Source: Siphonodentalium dalli
Lineage: Eukaryota > Mollusca > Scaphopoda > Gadilida > Siphonodentaliidae
Assembly (NCBI GenBank): GCA_032622095.1
Contig: CP136062.1
Location: forward strand, 13,359,710-13,423,709
DNA length: 64,000 nt
Reading direction: 5' to 3'
The notes beneath the pieces are model-generated. The model worked only from the letters and a program-made list of their open reading frames with translations, made no database searches and was not told the DNA's origin. Made by a program: the position numbers and the translations under genes. How positions within the stretch are numbered: the stretch's first letter is position 1; every line of letters starts with the position of its first letter. This document shows positions 46,067 to 59,219 of the stretch, in pieces.

Positions 46067-48359
46067 GCTTTATAAAATGAGGGAGAGGAGCGTCATAAAA
46101 CGTCTGGCAGTGGAAGAAAGATTCAAAGCCAAAATCAAGCCCACGTTAAACGGGATATAACGTTCACATCGATCGTGATGTAACTTGGTAACTCTAGAAG
46201 CTACGTCACAATTGATTTATTCAAAATGTCACCTGATGAGATGTTTGAGAAATATCGAAAGGCCTAGTGACCTAATTATATATTTTTTATAGAAGTCATG
46301 TTTACTTTAATTTCAATATATTTATCTGTGCACATGTACCAATGGACAATCTCTCTCTTTTATATATATATATACGGAAGTCTCAAAATATATGGTAGAC
46401 TAGCAGGTTAGCCCGCCACTGGCGGCAATCGTCAGAAACATGACTTTATTTTTGTGCTTTCAACGAGTTAATTCTGCCTTTTTAATAAATTTTTTTAATT
46501 AATTGTTTTAGTTTTGTAATTTAATTTAATTTAATAAATTTTTAATTTTTTTTAATTTTTTTTTTTTTTATTAATTTTATAAATTAAGTTTTAATTTATT
46601 TTGTTTCATATAATGTTTAATTAATTTTTTTTTTTTCAATGAGTTAATTCTGCCTTTTTAATCAAGAGAAATGATGGTATCAGTCCCAAAAAGAGGTACG
46701 TGTGTGGGTCTTCAAGGTGATGTGATCTTTCCTCGGGCGGAAAAACTGATCCGATGAAAATCCCCCCGTTCCTAGGAACCCCTAAGTACGAAGACAGACA
46801 TAAGAATCACACAACACGTTCATGTCTGGATACAGCCACGCTCATTTCTGGCCCCAGACATAAAAATCACACTACACGCTCTTTATCAACGACACTGCGG
46901 ATACGAACGCTCTTCAACTATCAACGCGATTAACCCAACGGTGCCAAGGCCATCGACCGAAAGTGGAGAAGGGGTGATCGGAGCGTCCCGTGTGCTTTTA
47001 CCCTCAGATAGAAAGTTTAGTCTCAATCGGTCCAGCCGTTTTCAGCACATATATATATACGCATATACGGAAGTCTCAGAATATATAGTAGACTAGTAGA
47101 TTAGCCTGCCACTGGCGTGGTTCGCTTCATGGTTTTATTCGAAAAAGCCTTTGCAACAGCTTCCGAGACACGCGTGCTGCACCTAGGTGTAAAAGTTCAT
47201 CAAAATCCGTCAGTTTTAACCGATTTGAGCTTGATTTGATCATTACAAAAGTACCACTAGGAGCAAGTTTGAGCTCAATCGGTTTGAGTCTATAAAGGAC
47301 ATACATATATATCATTGCGGGTACCTCGGTGGAAAATACTGACCAGATGAAAATCTTCCCCGTTCCTTGGAACCCCTAAGTAAGAAATTAAGTACGAAAT
47401 TTCGTCTCGAGACGGTCGATTGAGCCGTGTGTATACTCGTCGTGTATATAAACGCTCTTTATCAACAACACCGCGGATATGAACGCTCTTTAACTATCAC
47501 GCAATTATCCACTCCCTGCCGACGACGGCGACAGGGGGAGGGAGAACGAATTCTCATAGCTCATCAAAAGCGGTGCGATGAGATTGTCTGTGGGATTTAC
47601 CCTTAGATAGGAAGATTGGAATCAATCGGTCCAGCCGTTTTCGAGCCTATAGAGGACAGATATACGGAAGTCTCAAAATATATAGTAGACTAGCAGGTTA
47701 TCTCGTCACTGGTGGCAATCGTCAGAAAAATGACTTTAATTTTTTTGTTTTTCAATGACATAATTCTGCCTTTTTAATATTTTTTTATAATCATTTTTTG
47801 TAATCAATTTTTTTAATTTAATTTAATTTAATTTGTTTAATTAAATTTTATTTTACAATATTTTTAAATTTTAAATTTATTTAATTAATTTTTTTAATTA
47901 ATTTTTTAATTTAATAATTCTGCCCTTTTAATCAAGAGAAAAAATGGTACCTGTCCCGTGATGGAACCCGTCCCTAAAAGAGGTCTGATTTACGGTACAT
48001 CGGGCGGAAAAAACTGACCCGATGAAATTCTCCCCCGTTCCTGGGAACCCCTAAGTAAGAACACAGGTATAAAAATCACACAGCACGCTCATGTCTGAAT
48101 ACAGACACGTTCATGTCTGCACCCAGGCATAATAATCACAATACACGCTCTTTATCAATGACACTGTGATACGAACGCTCATGAACCATCAATGCGATTA
48201 ACCCCACAGTGCCAAGGACGGTGACTGGGTGGAGATGGGGTGATTGGAGCTTTTCAAAACCAGCACGACGACGCGTCCCGTGTGCTTTTACCCTTAGTCT
48301 TTGATAAGAAGTTGGGTCTCAATCGGTCCAGCCGTTTTCGATTCTATACAGTATATATA

Positions 48360-48960
48360 TATATATATACATATTTATCATATGACTCAATCATTATTTA
48401 CGTTGGAAAGTATGTCATAAATCAATTTCATATGAACTACTAGTTCATATCACCTTCCGATAATTTGATTGGTTTGTTGACAAAAAGTGTGTTCTGATTG
48501 GCTGAATGGCAGCCTGGACCGAGCCGCATCTCTAACTAAATGCAGGTCAAATTCGTGCGCGTTAATCAACGCGATGCCGAAATAATAACATTGTTATACG
48601 ATAAATAGAATATGTAATTCGTATTTATCTAATAAACATACGATATAATGTCACAAACTGAGAACAGAATAGTGCACTATATCTTCGCGTGCATACTATT
48701 TCTGCTAGTTCACCAAGTGTAATTGGGCTTCCGGTGCAATGAAATGACGTCACATTAACCTTTTGCTGCCGATGTCATATAGCTATTTAGTGATTTGTGT
48801 GCGTTTTGGACATCATAATCAATTTATAGGTGTCATATGATAAATATAATATGTAACTCGTGTTTCTCTCATATGATATTTATGAAACTCGTCACGAAAA
48901 TCCTTAGACTCGGTTAATAAATATCATATGACAGAAACACTCATTTCATATCCTCTATAT
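48360..48960. repeat. AT-rich insert with TCATATGATAAATAT palindromic words
   Basis: Contains ATATTTATCATATGAC near 48,368 and inverse GTCATATGATAAATAT near 48,834, plus TAAATATCATATGACAGAAA at about 48,918. It interrupts the family R microsatellite tail. Possibly a small element; ends not resolved. Confidence 0.4.
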
Positions 48961-50129
48961 ATATTTATATACGGAAGTTTCAAAATATATAGTAGACTAG
49001 CAGGTTAGCCCGCCGCTGGCCTGGTTGGTCAGAAACATGACATTATGGTAATTATTTTGTTTTTATTTAATTTTTTTTAAATTGTTTAATATTTAATTTA
49101 TTTTTAATTTTTTAATATTAATTTAATTTAAAAAAAAATTAATTTATGTTTATTTGAATTTTTTAATATTTATTTAATTTTTTTTTAAATTTAATTTAAT
49201 TCTTTTTTATAATTTAATTGTTTTGTTTTTTGTTTTTTTTAATTTTAAATTGTTTTAATTAATTTTTTTAATGAAATTTTTTTTTCTGGCGGAAAAATTG
49301 ACCCGATGAAATCCCCCTTCCTAGGAATGACAGACAACGCATTCTTTGTTTTTCAATGAGTTAATTCATGGAACCCGTCCTAAACTTCCCCGTTCCTAGA
49401 TACCCATCCCTAAAAGAGGTATCATTTTTTTTAACCTGCCCGTGGCCATTGAGCAGCCCCTGACAGAGGTTGTCTACCCTTAAGAGATGGTCAATAGTCC
49501 CTGCAAAGAGCGGACAGTCAATTAATCCCGTCATCAATTAATCCTGTCGTTAAATCTCCCTGCATAATATTTTGTAAACATGAAAATGTCCCCGTTCCTA
49601 GGAACGACAGGCAATACTCAGATTCACAGATAAGTATAGTTACGCCTCTTGGATCTGAATCGAAAGCGAAAACGACGCTCTTTAAGTAAACACTGTGGAA
49701 AAGAAACGCTCTTTATCTATCAACGCTATTAACCCCGAATAGACTATTTAGTCTAGGCTGTGCTGGGGGGTGATCGTCGCACATCGGGGGAATTTATGCG
49801 ACCATCATTTTCTTATGGGAAAATTACTCTAGTTTTCGAATTCAGAGGGCGCCGAGCCGAGATAGGTGTCAAAATATAACTTTTCACTATGTTTCATAGG
49901 ATACCCTACCTAAAAAATGACATATTTTCAAAGGTTAACAGGCATTAGCCAACTGGTTAACAGGGCAGCAACATCGGAAAGATTGTAAACATATTTGCAA
50001 AATATGGAACGAATATAAACACTTAATCAGATTCAACATCGTTTTCCTGCTTTCGTTCTGATTTCGTGACGTCATGGTAAAATATGTAGCGTGACGCGTC
50101 AAAACTTCATGGCGATTCAGACAAAGTGT

Positions 50130-50900
50130 TGTGCGTCAACTCTGTGCAAAGATAGCATATCTGTCGAATTCTTCCAAGTTATATATTTTTGGAAATGGAA
50201 GGGTACCCCCTATATAATGATGTTCATACTTACATTATATCTTTCCAAGTATTGACATTATATACAAAAACTTAACCCTCCCCCCAATTTCACAAATAAC
50301 CACATATATGTGTCCAAGCAGTTTGTGTACATCAAATAAATTGACAATGCACAGTTTACCTTTTCATATTGTGTAGAATCGTACGGCGACACTGATAATG
50401 TAAAACATCGTTCAAATCCTAGATTAGGAAGGTAATATAAAATCCAAGATGGCGTCCAAGATGGCCGCCAATTTTTATATTGACACTCTATACACCAGAT
50501 GTATGGTAACCGGACTAGATCATCAACTCATGCAAATATAGCATATCTGTCGAATTTTTCCAAGTTAAATAATTTTGCAAATGGAAGGGTATTGCCTACA
50601 AAATGATGTTCCTATCTTTATTATATATCTCCAAATGGTAAACTAATCGAGAAAAGCTTAACCCTCACCCCAATTTCACAAATATCCGCTTAAATGCACC
50701 CATGCAGATTGTTTCCAATTAAATATCGACAATGCACATTTTGTAGTGTCATATAGGGCAGAACCATCCGATGACATGGAGAATCTAAGATTCCGTTCAA
50801 ATCCTAGATTATGATGGTAATAAAATCCAAGATGGCTGCCAAGTTTAATATCGGCACTCTGTGCACACTGAGTGTGCACTGTGCACACTGAGTGTGCACA
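50130..50900. repeat. ~375-bp diverged tandem duplication inside the left arm
   Basis: GCAAAGATAGCATATCTGTC, CCAATTTCACAAATA, ACAATGCAC and TTCAAATCCTAGATTA, AAATCCAAGATGGC occur in order twice. Copy 2 ends with a small GTGCACACTGAGTGTGCACT dimer (50,862-50,900). The right arm has only one copy. Confidence 0.75.
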
Positions 50901-51059
50901 CCGGTTGTAACTGATCTTTATTTCATAGATGCTGTATTGTAATATGTATAAGTCAACTAGTTACGTAAAACCAATGATGGAGACCAAAATGGCCGCCATA
51001 AAACTAAAACAAAATCCGATAAAATTACCTGCTTCCGAGTTGCAATGTTATGTCATCTG

Positions 51060-54000
51060 CATGTTATGAGTTTTGTAGCTTATTCGTTCGTGCATATATG
51101 TCTGTTGATAATGTGATCAGAATCCAATAAAACTGTTGGCATTGAGAAATTAAATGCTCATTTTATTTCTCAAAATCGACATGCAATGCCAAATTGCCAC
51201 AATGGGATAGTGTTTCAACCTGACATCCATTTTGTGGTATACAAGTCAACGTTCTGCTTGGTGATGAAACTGCTGACTCAATAACCAATGTAGGTGTCCA
51301 CGGTAATGACTCATTAGACCCGCTTACACAAACCGTCAAGCAATAACAACCAATTTAGAATCCTGATAAATGCGGGTATGCAAAGAATGGACAATTTATT
51401 TTATATATCTCATCAATGTTGTCAATGCGTACTGGGGTAATTTATTTTCACGTTCATTTGAGTGATGTTCTATGGAAATAACCGAAACAAATCTCAAACA
51501 AATCTGACAAAATACGTATCTGTGTCGTTATATTCTCGCTATGGTCCCATCAGACGTGGATTTATGCTTATTTATTTAAGCAGTTCATTTGAGTATTTGC
51601 TTATCTGTACTTAATTATATGCCGCTTGATATGCGTGGTTGCAGGTGTATTAATTATTTTATTGAATACACATTGACGACCAATAGTATAATTATTGTCC
51701 TGCTAATGTACTATAGATCTTGTATGTCTGAGTAGTGGCTGATGCCTTCGGCGAGTTATATATATGCATTCGCTTCCATATTATTTTATATCTTCCCGGA
51801 TGTCCAGAATTCGCGTTGCTATCACAATATATTTAAACACATTATATGTATTCAGTATTTAACTTCATACAAGGCATTGGTCATTTTAAATAATATCAAG
51901 TTACTTGGAACTTACCCCAAGAATGTTGCACAGAACCAACTTTCAGGTTTGGTTGGAACAGGTAGAATATTATCAAAACTGACCCCTCATTTGTAAATAC
52001 TAATGCTTTAAATGATAACGGTAAGTGTGAGGCCGTGGTATTGATTGTGCTAAGTCCCATGAAATTTGGATCCATGAAAGTTGGTCTCACACTGTAGGTA
52101 TCACACGACTCTCCGTCACACGTACCCAACTATGATAATCACGTACAGTACTCGAATGGGATAAAACTATATCATCCAATTTATATATCAGTATGGAGCA
52201 ATCTCGGCAATTAACCAAAGATGAAAAGTACAAGGATTAGAAAGCCACACAGTTAGAAGACGTGCTCAAAATGTCATATACTCAGTTGCTCAGCATTAGG
52301 ATGATGCTTGTCATACTAAATGTGTCCCTTTCACTGATGCTGATCCATTTCAAGCAACGGGATGGCAACTCGTTGGTCACATGTTATCAGCCATAGCCGC
52401 GGAATTAGTTTTTAATCAAAATAGAGTATAACCGCTACAGGTAGGACATTCTCAAGAAATATAGTAGCCGTGGAGTACTTTTAACACAAACAATAATTAG
52501 CAGCTCCTTTGCACGATCGCCAATTTTCTGCAATGGAACAACCTACGTATCTGATATATGTCAAATATTCATGATTGTGGTAATTGTCCCCAGGATACAT
52601 TTTACGATATGCGTGAACCAATTATATGTATCTGACCGAAAGCATATATGCAAGCATGCGATTATCACAAATATCAGATAATGTACATAGGTGTGGTAGT
52701 TATTGCGTGCATTCATCTAAGTAAACGTCCCAGAATCCTTATTTTAGCTTAATATTGAGGAATTTGAAGCCGTAATGGGTCGGTATATTTTGAGTAAGTT
52801 TACCTTGTGAGCACCATACAATCAAACCAGGTTCCATCGTTGCATGTGGCGACGGTCCTATATTCGACAATGACACACGTTCTTGTTTAAATGTTGGATT
52901 GAATTTATGACATATATAGACAATCGCAGTCGGACATGTGATGGCTGTTGGACCTATTTGCTAATAATATGGACTCTTCTGCGACATGGGGCAAGGCATA
53001 TAGTAAACTTACACATAGTATCCCACACATATGAAACTTCGAAAGTAGCAACACCCTTTGCTTCCAGCATATTAAATTAGTAATCTCTCTACTTTCTTAT
53101 GTGTACACCTGGTAGGAATTTAGATCGAGATACTTCATGCTTTGAGTTATGGTATTGTACGTGTAAAATTGCACACAAATAATGCAAACATATTTGCCCT
53201 TTGAAAACCAGTTAAGTGTTACATTTAATAAATGGATCTAGTCTCGACTAAGGTTATGCGATCGAAGTTAAGTTGTCTTCAAAATTGTCGATTCTAACTC
53301 GCCACCTTATTAAATTATTTCTTATAATTTGAATTTAGTCCCAATATTAATAAAATTCGTCCATTTTTCTATTATATATACCCATGCCATTCAGTGCCAT
53401 TTATGAATTACTTATGATAAACAATTACTTGTTGGGAACAATCACGTATCCAGCTGAAGAGTAATTGGATTGCATCATATGATTGGTCAGGTCAATTTAA
53501 TCCAAAAATACTGTCACAGTGAATCAACTATTGCAACTTCTCGGCTTATCGTACTTGGCAGAAATGCCCGCGCACATGTGCCAACCAACTTTTTTATAGT
53601 GTTCCCCGAGTTGACAGCTAATGATTAAATTAGGTTCACATAAGAACAGAACATCAACTTAATCGTGTCACCGGCTGTGTAGATCCGATAGATGTATGTT
53701 ACTCATAGCTGATAAGTACCAGCATGATGAAGTCATGTTATCGGTGGTTAAATGTCTAACGAAATTGTCTACGAGTGGATAGGCCTTATCCAATATAAAA
53801 TATGGCAGAAACTTATTATTTCTTCGTCTCTTGACGAAATGGATGATCATCATAACAAAACGCTCAATAGATGTATTAATATATTGCGACAGCGACGTGA
53901 AACCTGAACTGCAGGTGTGAAATAAAATGATATGGAAGTGAGGGCATAAACCTGTGAATTAACTCGTCAACCACCCATGACTATAGTACGTTGGTGGGAA

Positions 54001-54740
54001 ATTGATTTAAACTATCGGTTGCAACTGCGAATAGTTCATAAAATGAGTATTTGCAATGAACATGTAACCGTTTATTGTTATCTAAATCTTCAGAGTTGAG
54101 AAGTACTAAACAAATACGAATTAGAACTGCTTATGTAAACACCCATTTCCGTGCGGTGAGGCATCCCGAGGAAATGTAGAGAAAACAGTTTTAGTTCGGT
54201 CTAAATTGCTGGTGATTATTGTCCGTTATTACATTGGAACATCGCTTCTTTGAACGTAGAAACCAACCACCATGGTAAGCAGTTGACGACATTAGCGGGG
54301 TAATGTGAACACAGTTGGCCAACATTTTCGTATAAACAAAATATCCGCAATTATTGTAGGTCCGTTATCTCCAGACGGTTTACGATTGCGGGTCTAATGT
54401 GCTACTAGCATGGAAAAACTCCTTTATTTATTGATAATTGAATATATAACTATTAGTGCATACACTGCATAGGCATGTTTTAATCGGCATTGTGGCTTCC
54501 ATTATTGATGTACTATGGATGTTTGCAGTTGTAGCATCGTGTAGCAGAACATTGACATATATACCATCAAATGATTGGATGTCAGTTTGATATTCGGTCC
54601 TATTTAGGCAATTTGACATTAAATGATGTCGTTATTTCGAGAAATTAATGAACAGTTACTATCTTAATGTCCCTAGTTCCTTCAGATACGGATCATGTTG
54701 GACAAAATGACATATATGTACGAACAAAAAATCTACAACA
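51060..54740. other. Core of the 5.9-kb element, no recognised gene
   Basis: AT-rich. ORFs of 61-84 codons on both strands without domains. No tandem repeats noted. Confidence 0.45.
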
Positions 54741-56560
54741 GTCATACCATGTGATTTTATTGCAACTCAGAAGTTGGTCGTTTTATCGGAACAGTTTTGT
54801 TTATTTTGGCGGCCATTTTGGTCTTCATCATCGGTTTTACGTCGCCAATTGCCTTATACGTATTAAGATACAGAATCCATCCAAGACAAGGCCATATTAC
54901 ATAAAGCACTCGCGATGATCTAGTCCGGTTACCATACTAATGGTGAATAGAGTGTCAATATAAAAATTGGCGGCCATCTTGGACGCCATCTTGGATTTTA
55001 TTACCTTCCCAATCTAGGATTTGAACGATGTTTTACATTATCAGTGTCGCCGTACGATTCTACACAACATGAAAGGGTAAACTGTGCATTGTCAATTTAT
55101 TTGGTGGACACAAACTGCATGGGCACATATATGTGGTTATTTGTGAAATTGGGGGGAGGGTTAAGTTTTTGTCTATAATGTCAATACTTGGAAAGATATA
55201 ATGTAAGTATGAACATCATTATATAGGGGGTACCTTTCCATTTCCAAAAATATATAACTTGGAAGAATTCGACAGATATGCTATCTTTGCACTGAGTTGA
55301 CGCACAACACTTTGTCTGAATCGCCATGAATTTTTGACGCGTCACGCTACATATTTTACCATGACGTCACGAAATCAGAACGAAAGCAGGAAAACGATGT
55401 TGAATCTGATTAAGTGTCTATATTCGTTCCTTATTTGGCAAATATGTTTACAATCTTTCCGATGTTGCTGCCCTGTTAACCAGTTGGCTAATGCCTGTTA
55501 ACCTTTGAAAATATGTAATTTTTTAGGTAGGGTACCCTATGAAACATAGTGAAAAGTTATATTTTGACACCTATCTCGGCTCGGCGCCCTCTGAATTCGA
55601 AAACTAGAGTAATTTTCCCATAAGAAAATGATGGTCGCATAAATTCCCCCGATGTGCGACGATCACCCCCCAGCACAGCCTAGACTAATTGCGGTGATTT
55701 TGATGATTGGGAGTGGAGAATGGGTGCTCAGAGATAGGAAGTTTGAGCTCAATCTGTCCACGCGTTTTCGATTCTATGAAGTACCCACACACACACATAT
55801 ATATATATACATATATATATATACGGAGTTCTCAAAATATATATAGACTAGCAGGTTAGCCCCGCCACTGGCGTGGTTGGTCAAAAACATGACATTTTTT
55901 TTAATTATTATTATTTTTATTTTTTTTAATATTAATTTAATGTTTTTTAAATTTAATTTATGTTTTTTTTTATTTTAAAATTTAATTCTTTGTTTTTCAA
56001 TGAGTTAATTGTGCCTTTTTCTGGCGGAAAAAATTAACACGATTAAATCCCCCCCCCCTTCCTAGGAACGACAGACAACGCATTCTTTGTTTTTCAATGA
56101 GTTAATTCATGGTACCCGTCCTAAACTTCCCCGTTCCTAGGAACAGCAGACTTTTTAATCAAGAGAAATTATGATACCCCCGCAAAGAGCGGACAGTCAA
56201 TTAACCAGAATGTAGAGTTACGCCTCTTAGATCAATTCTGCCTTTTTAATCGAGATAAATGCATTTCGTCCCGCATCGGTATTTTACGCATGGGGGTAGT
56301 CGTTTAGCAATGTCGATTCAATGAGTTAATTCATGGTATCCGTCCTAAACTTCCCGATCCCCGTGGGTTTTTACACTTATATACGAAATTTGAGCTGAGT
56401 TAATTCATGGTACCCGTCCTAAACTTCCCCGTTCCTAGGAACAACAGAATTTTTAATCAAGAGAAATTATGATACCCCGCAAAGAGCGGACAGTCAATTA
56501 ATCCCGTCGTGAATCAGAATGTAGAGTTACGAGACTTAGATCAATTCTGCCTTTTTTATC

Positions 56561-56744
56561 GAGATAAATTCATTTCGTCCCGCATCCGTATTTTACGCAC
56601 GGGGTAGTCGTTTAGCTATGTCGATTGCAATAAAGAGCGTTCGTCGTTAACAACTCCGTATATGGTCAATATAAAGATCGTTGATGCCTTAACCCCCGAA
56701 GTGGCGTTTGTGGTGATTTTGATGATTGAGAAGGGAGAATCAGT
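56561..56744 (+). repeat. 184-bp direct repeat, copy 1
   Basis: GAGATAAATTCATTTCGTCC to GGGAGAATCAGT. Matches 63,817-64,000 with three differences; copy 2 is cut by the window end. Confidence 0.85.
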
Positions 56745-57000
56745 GCTCAGAGCTTGTCCAAAATGCTACGTGGAATTTTACCCTTATATACGAAGTTTGA
56801 TCTCGATCCAACCAGTACCCACACACACACAAACATATATATATATACGGAAGTCTCAAAATATATAGTACTAGCAGGTTAGCCCGCCACCGGCGGCTTG
56901 TCCGAAACATTGTTTATATTTTTTTTTAATTTTTAGCTCCACGCGTTTCAATAAGAAAAAATTGTACCCGGTAGCTCCACCCGTTTCCGAGATCTGGTCT

Positions 57001-57240
57001 GCGCATGCGCGAAGCTGGCTTCGCACGGACTCGGCGACCCGATCAAATTTGTACCCGGCCCAAGATACATTCACATAGCAAATTTCAAGTCGATAGCTCC
57101 ACCCGTTTCCGATATCTCGTCTGCGCATGCGCTGCACGGGCGTCGCATGGGCTCGGCGACCCGATAAAATTTGTACCCGGCGCAAGATACATTCACATTG
57201 CAATTTTCAAGTCGATAGCTCCACCCGTTTCCGAGATCTG
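57001..57240. repeat. 122-bp unit with GCGCATGCGC, pair at 57.0 kb
   Basis: Two units; palindrome at 57,001 and 57,123. Each unit runs GCGCATGCGC, CGTCGCA(C/T)GGGCTCGGCGA, CCCGATAAAATTTGTACCCG, GCAAGATACATTCACAT, AATTTCAAGTCGATAGCTCC and ACCCGTTTCCGAGATCT. Confidence 0.88.
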
Positions 57241-57282
57241 CCTTTTTAATCGAGATAAATGCATTTCGTACCCGTCCTAATG

Positions 57283-57950
57283 TACTATTTCGAGCGATAA
57301 CAATTGTCAGACTCCCATCGTGAACCTCAACACGAAGTAAACACGTGTTTCGAGCGATAACATTGCATTGAAGTCAGACTCCCATCGTGGACCCCCAAGA
57401 CGACGTAAACACGTGTTTGTTCCCGTATAACTCTGGAGACTCTGACTTCATATATATATATAATGACGTTATTAACCCCGGCCGTGCCGTTTGAGCTGAT
57501 TTTAATGACTGGGAGTGGAGTACGGGTGCTCGGAGCTTCTGGAAAACGCGTGGACAACATCGTACGTGGTATTTTACCTCTAGATGGGAAGTTTGAGCTC
57601 AATCTGTCCAGCCGTTGTACTATTTCGAGCGATAACAATTGTCAGACTCCCATCGTGAACCTCAACACGAAGTAAACACGTGTTTCGAGCGATAACATTG
57701 CATTGAAGTCAGACTCCCATCGTGGACCCCCAAGACGACGTAAACACGTGTTTGTTCCGGTATAACTCTGGAGACTCTGACTTCATATATATATATAATG
57801 ACGTTATTAACCCCGGCCGTGCCGTTTGAGCTGATTTTGATGAATGGGAGTGGAGAACGGGTGCTCTGAGCTTTTCTAAACCGCGACCACTTTCGTGTCG
57901 GTGGGATTTGACACTTACATAGGAAATTTGATCTCAATCTGTACACGCGT
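57283..57950. repeat. 335-bp tandem duplication
   Basis: TACTATTTCGAGCGATAACA starts at 57,283 and 57,618. Copies are nearly identical through AACCCCGGCCGTGCCGTTTG and then diverge slightly. Confidence 0.85.
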
Positions 57951-58741
57951 TTTGGATTCTATGAAGTACACACACACACACACACATACACACATATATA
58001 CGAAGTCTCAAAATATATAGTATAGACTAGAAGGTGACCCGACTTCGTCCGGGCTATTCAAAAACCAAATTTCAAGTCGATTGCTCCACCCGTTTCCAAG
58101 ATCTGGTCTGCGCATGCGCGAAGCTGGCGTCGCACGGGCTCGGCGACCCGATAAAATTCGTATCCGGGGCAAGATACATTCACATACCAAATTTCAAGTC
58201 GATAGCTCCACCCGTTTGCGAGATATATAGCCCAATGTCATTTGCGGATACCTCGGCCGGTGATGAGTTAACGCGACATCGGCCGAACAAGAGTTAACGC
58301 GAACACGTCACGATATGTTGATGGCGTAATATATTTTACGCAATGATTTTCGATGAGCGAAGCATGGTCCTGTGTTCTTCCCGATAATTAAGGTAGAAAC
58401 TTTAAACGTACACAGGCGTGTGATGCATCATTGGAAAGATGAAGAGCCACAGATTCTAACCGTGCAAATTATATGACTGGCAATTTATTATTCGCGCTAT
58501 ATCGAATCGATTTGTGAGCACCGAACTGAAATATATTAGCGCAAAACGGCGTAAAAACAGATTTGACCTCGGCACGTGAAAAGTTGACCTCGGATCTGAA
58601 AATCAATAGGCCTATGTTACTCGTGGCCCGAAAATACCCCCACATACCAAGTTTCATCGAAATCGGCTGGGCTATTTTCGAGTCCATCGATTACTGACAG
58701 ACAGACAGATACACACACAGATCTTTCAAAATATATAATAG

Positions 58742-59174
58742 ATATCTGGGGAGAAATCTGATGCTATATTCGTGATTATCTGGGATGATTTCGGTATATA
58801 AGTATATACTGTAAAAACAAAGCGCGCCATCCGTGCTCGCAGGGTTGGTCAGAAACAAATGTTTTTTAAATTTAATGTATGTTCCGTATATCTCTCTGCA
58901 GATGCAAATAACGTTGAATGGCAAACAGACGCTCTTTATAGAGATGCGTCAAAAACAAACGCTCATTAAATAATCACTTGATTAACCCCCGCCGTGCCTT
59001 TGCGGTGATTTGAGATTGGAGAACGGGTGCTCTGAGCTTTTCTAAACCGCGACCACGGTCGTGTCGGTGGTATTTGACACTTACATAGGAAGTTTGAGCT
59101 CAATCTTTACACGCGTTTTGGATTCTATGAAGTACACACACACATATATACGAAGTCTCAAAATATATAGTATA
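58742..59174 (+). repeat. 433-bp direct repeat, copy 1
   Basis: ATATCTGGGGAGAAATCTGA to AAAATATATAGTATA. Matches 62,494-62,926 with one substitution seen (GTATATAAGTA versus GTATATAACTA). Confidence 0.88.
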
Positions 59175-59219
59175 TACTAGCCGATGAGCCCGACTTTGTC
59201 CGGGCTATTCAAAAACCAA

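Larger units (their letters stand above)
44226..49740. repeat. Mosaic of repeat family R (left block)
   Basis: Several head-to-tail copies share this order. First comes the left end GACTAGCAGGTTAGCCCGCC. A T-rich tract (TTTTAATTTAATT) follows, then GAGTTAATTCTGCCTTTTTA and ACTGACCCGATGAAAATTTC. Next is ACGCTCTTTA and GCGATTAACCCC, then GTGATTTTGATGATTGGGAG. The unit ends AAGTTTGAGCTCAATCGGTC, CAGCCGTTTTCGAGTCTATA and TACGGAAGTCTCAAAATATA. Junctions lie near 44,270, 45,245, 46,380, 47,090, 47,690 and 48,985. Copies differ by large deletions. No protein domain is seen; the 60-85 codon ORFs re-read the same words. The unit type looks non-autonomous and self-inserting. Confidence 0.75.
49751..55685. 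mobile_element. 5.9-kb element with ~770-bp terminal inverted repeats
   Basis: 49,751-50,524 and 54,914-55,685 are inverted copies (ends GTCTAGGCTGTGCTGGGGGG and inverse), estimated by eye at 90-plus percent identity. TA lies on both sides (49,749-49,750 and 55,686-55,687). The flanks are two halves of one family R unit: ACGCTATTAACCCC on the left and TTGCGGTGATTTTGATGATT on the right, so an insertion is clear. The left arm carries an extra ~375-bp diverged duplication (50,525-50,900). A second inverted match follows inward (50,925-51,050 with 54,745-54,890, sharing GACCAAAATGGCCGCCA). The core 51,060-54,740 has no ORF above 85 codons. No transposase is recognised, so it is non-autonomous; TA suggests a Tc1/mariner-like mover but 2 bp is weak. 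Confidence 0.75.

Noticed and set aside
49751-55685. Harbinger-type TSD (TTA/TAA)
   Set aside because: TTA on the left and TAA on the right are inverted, not direct, repeats; only TA is a valid direct duplication.
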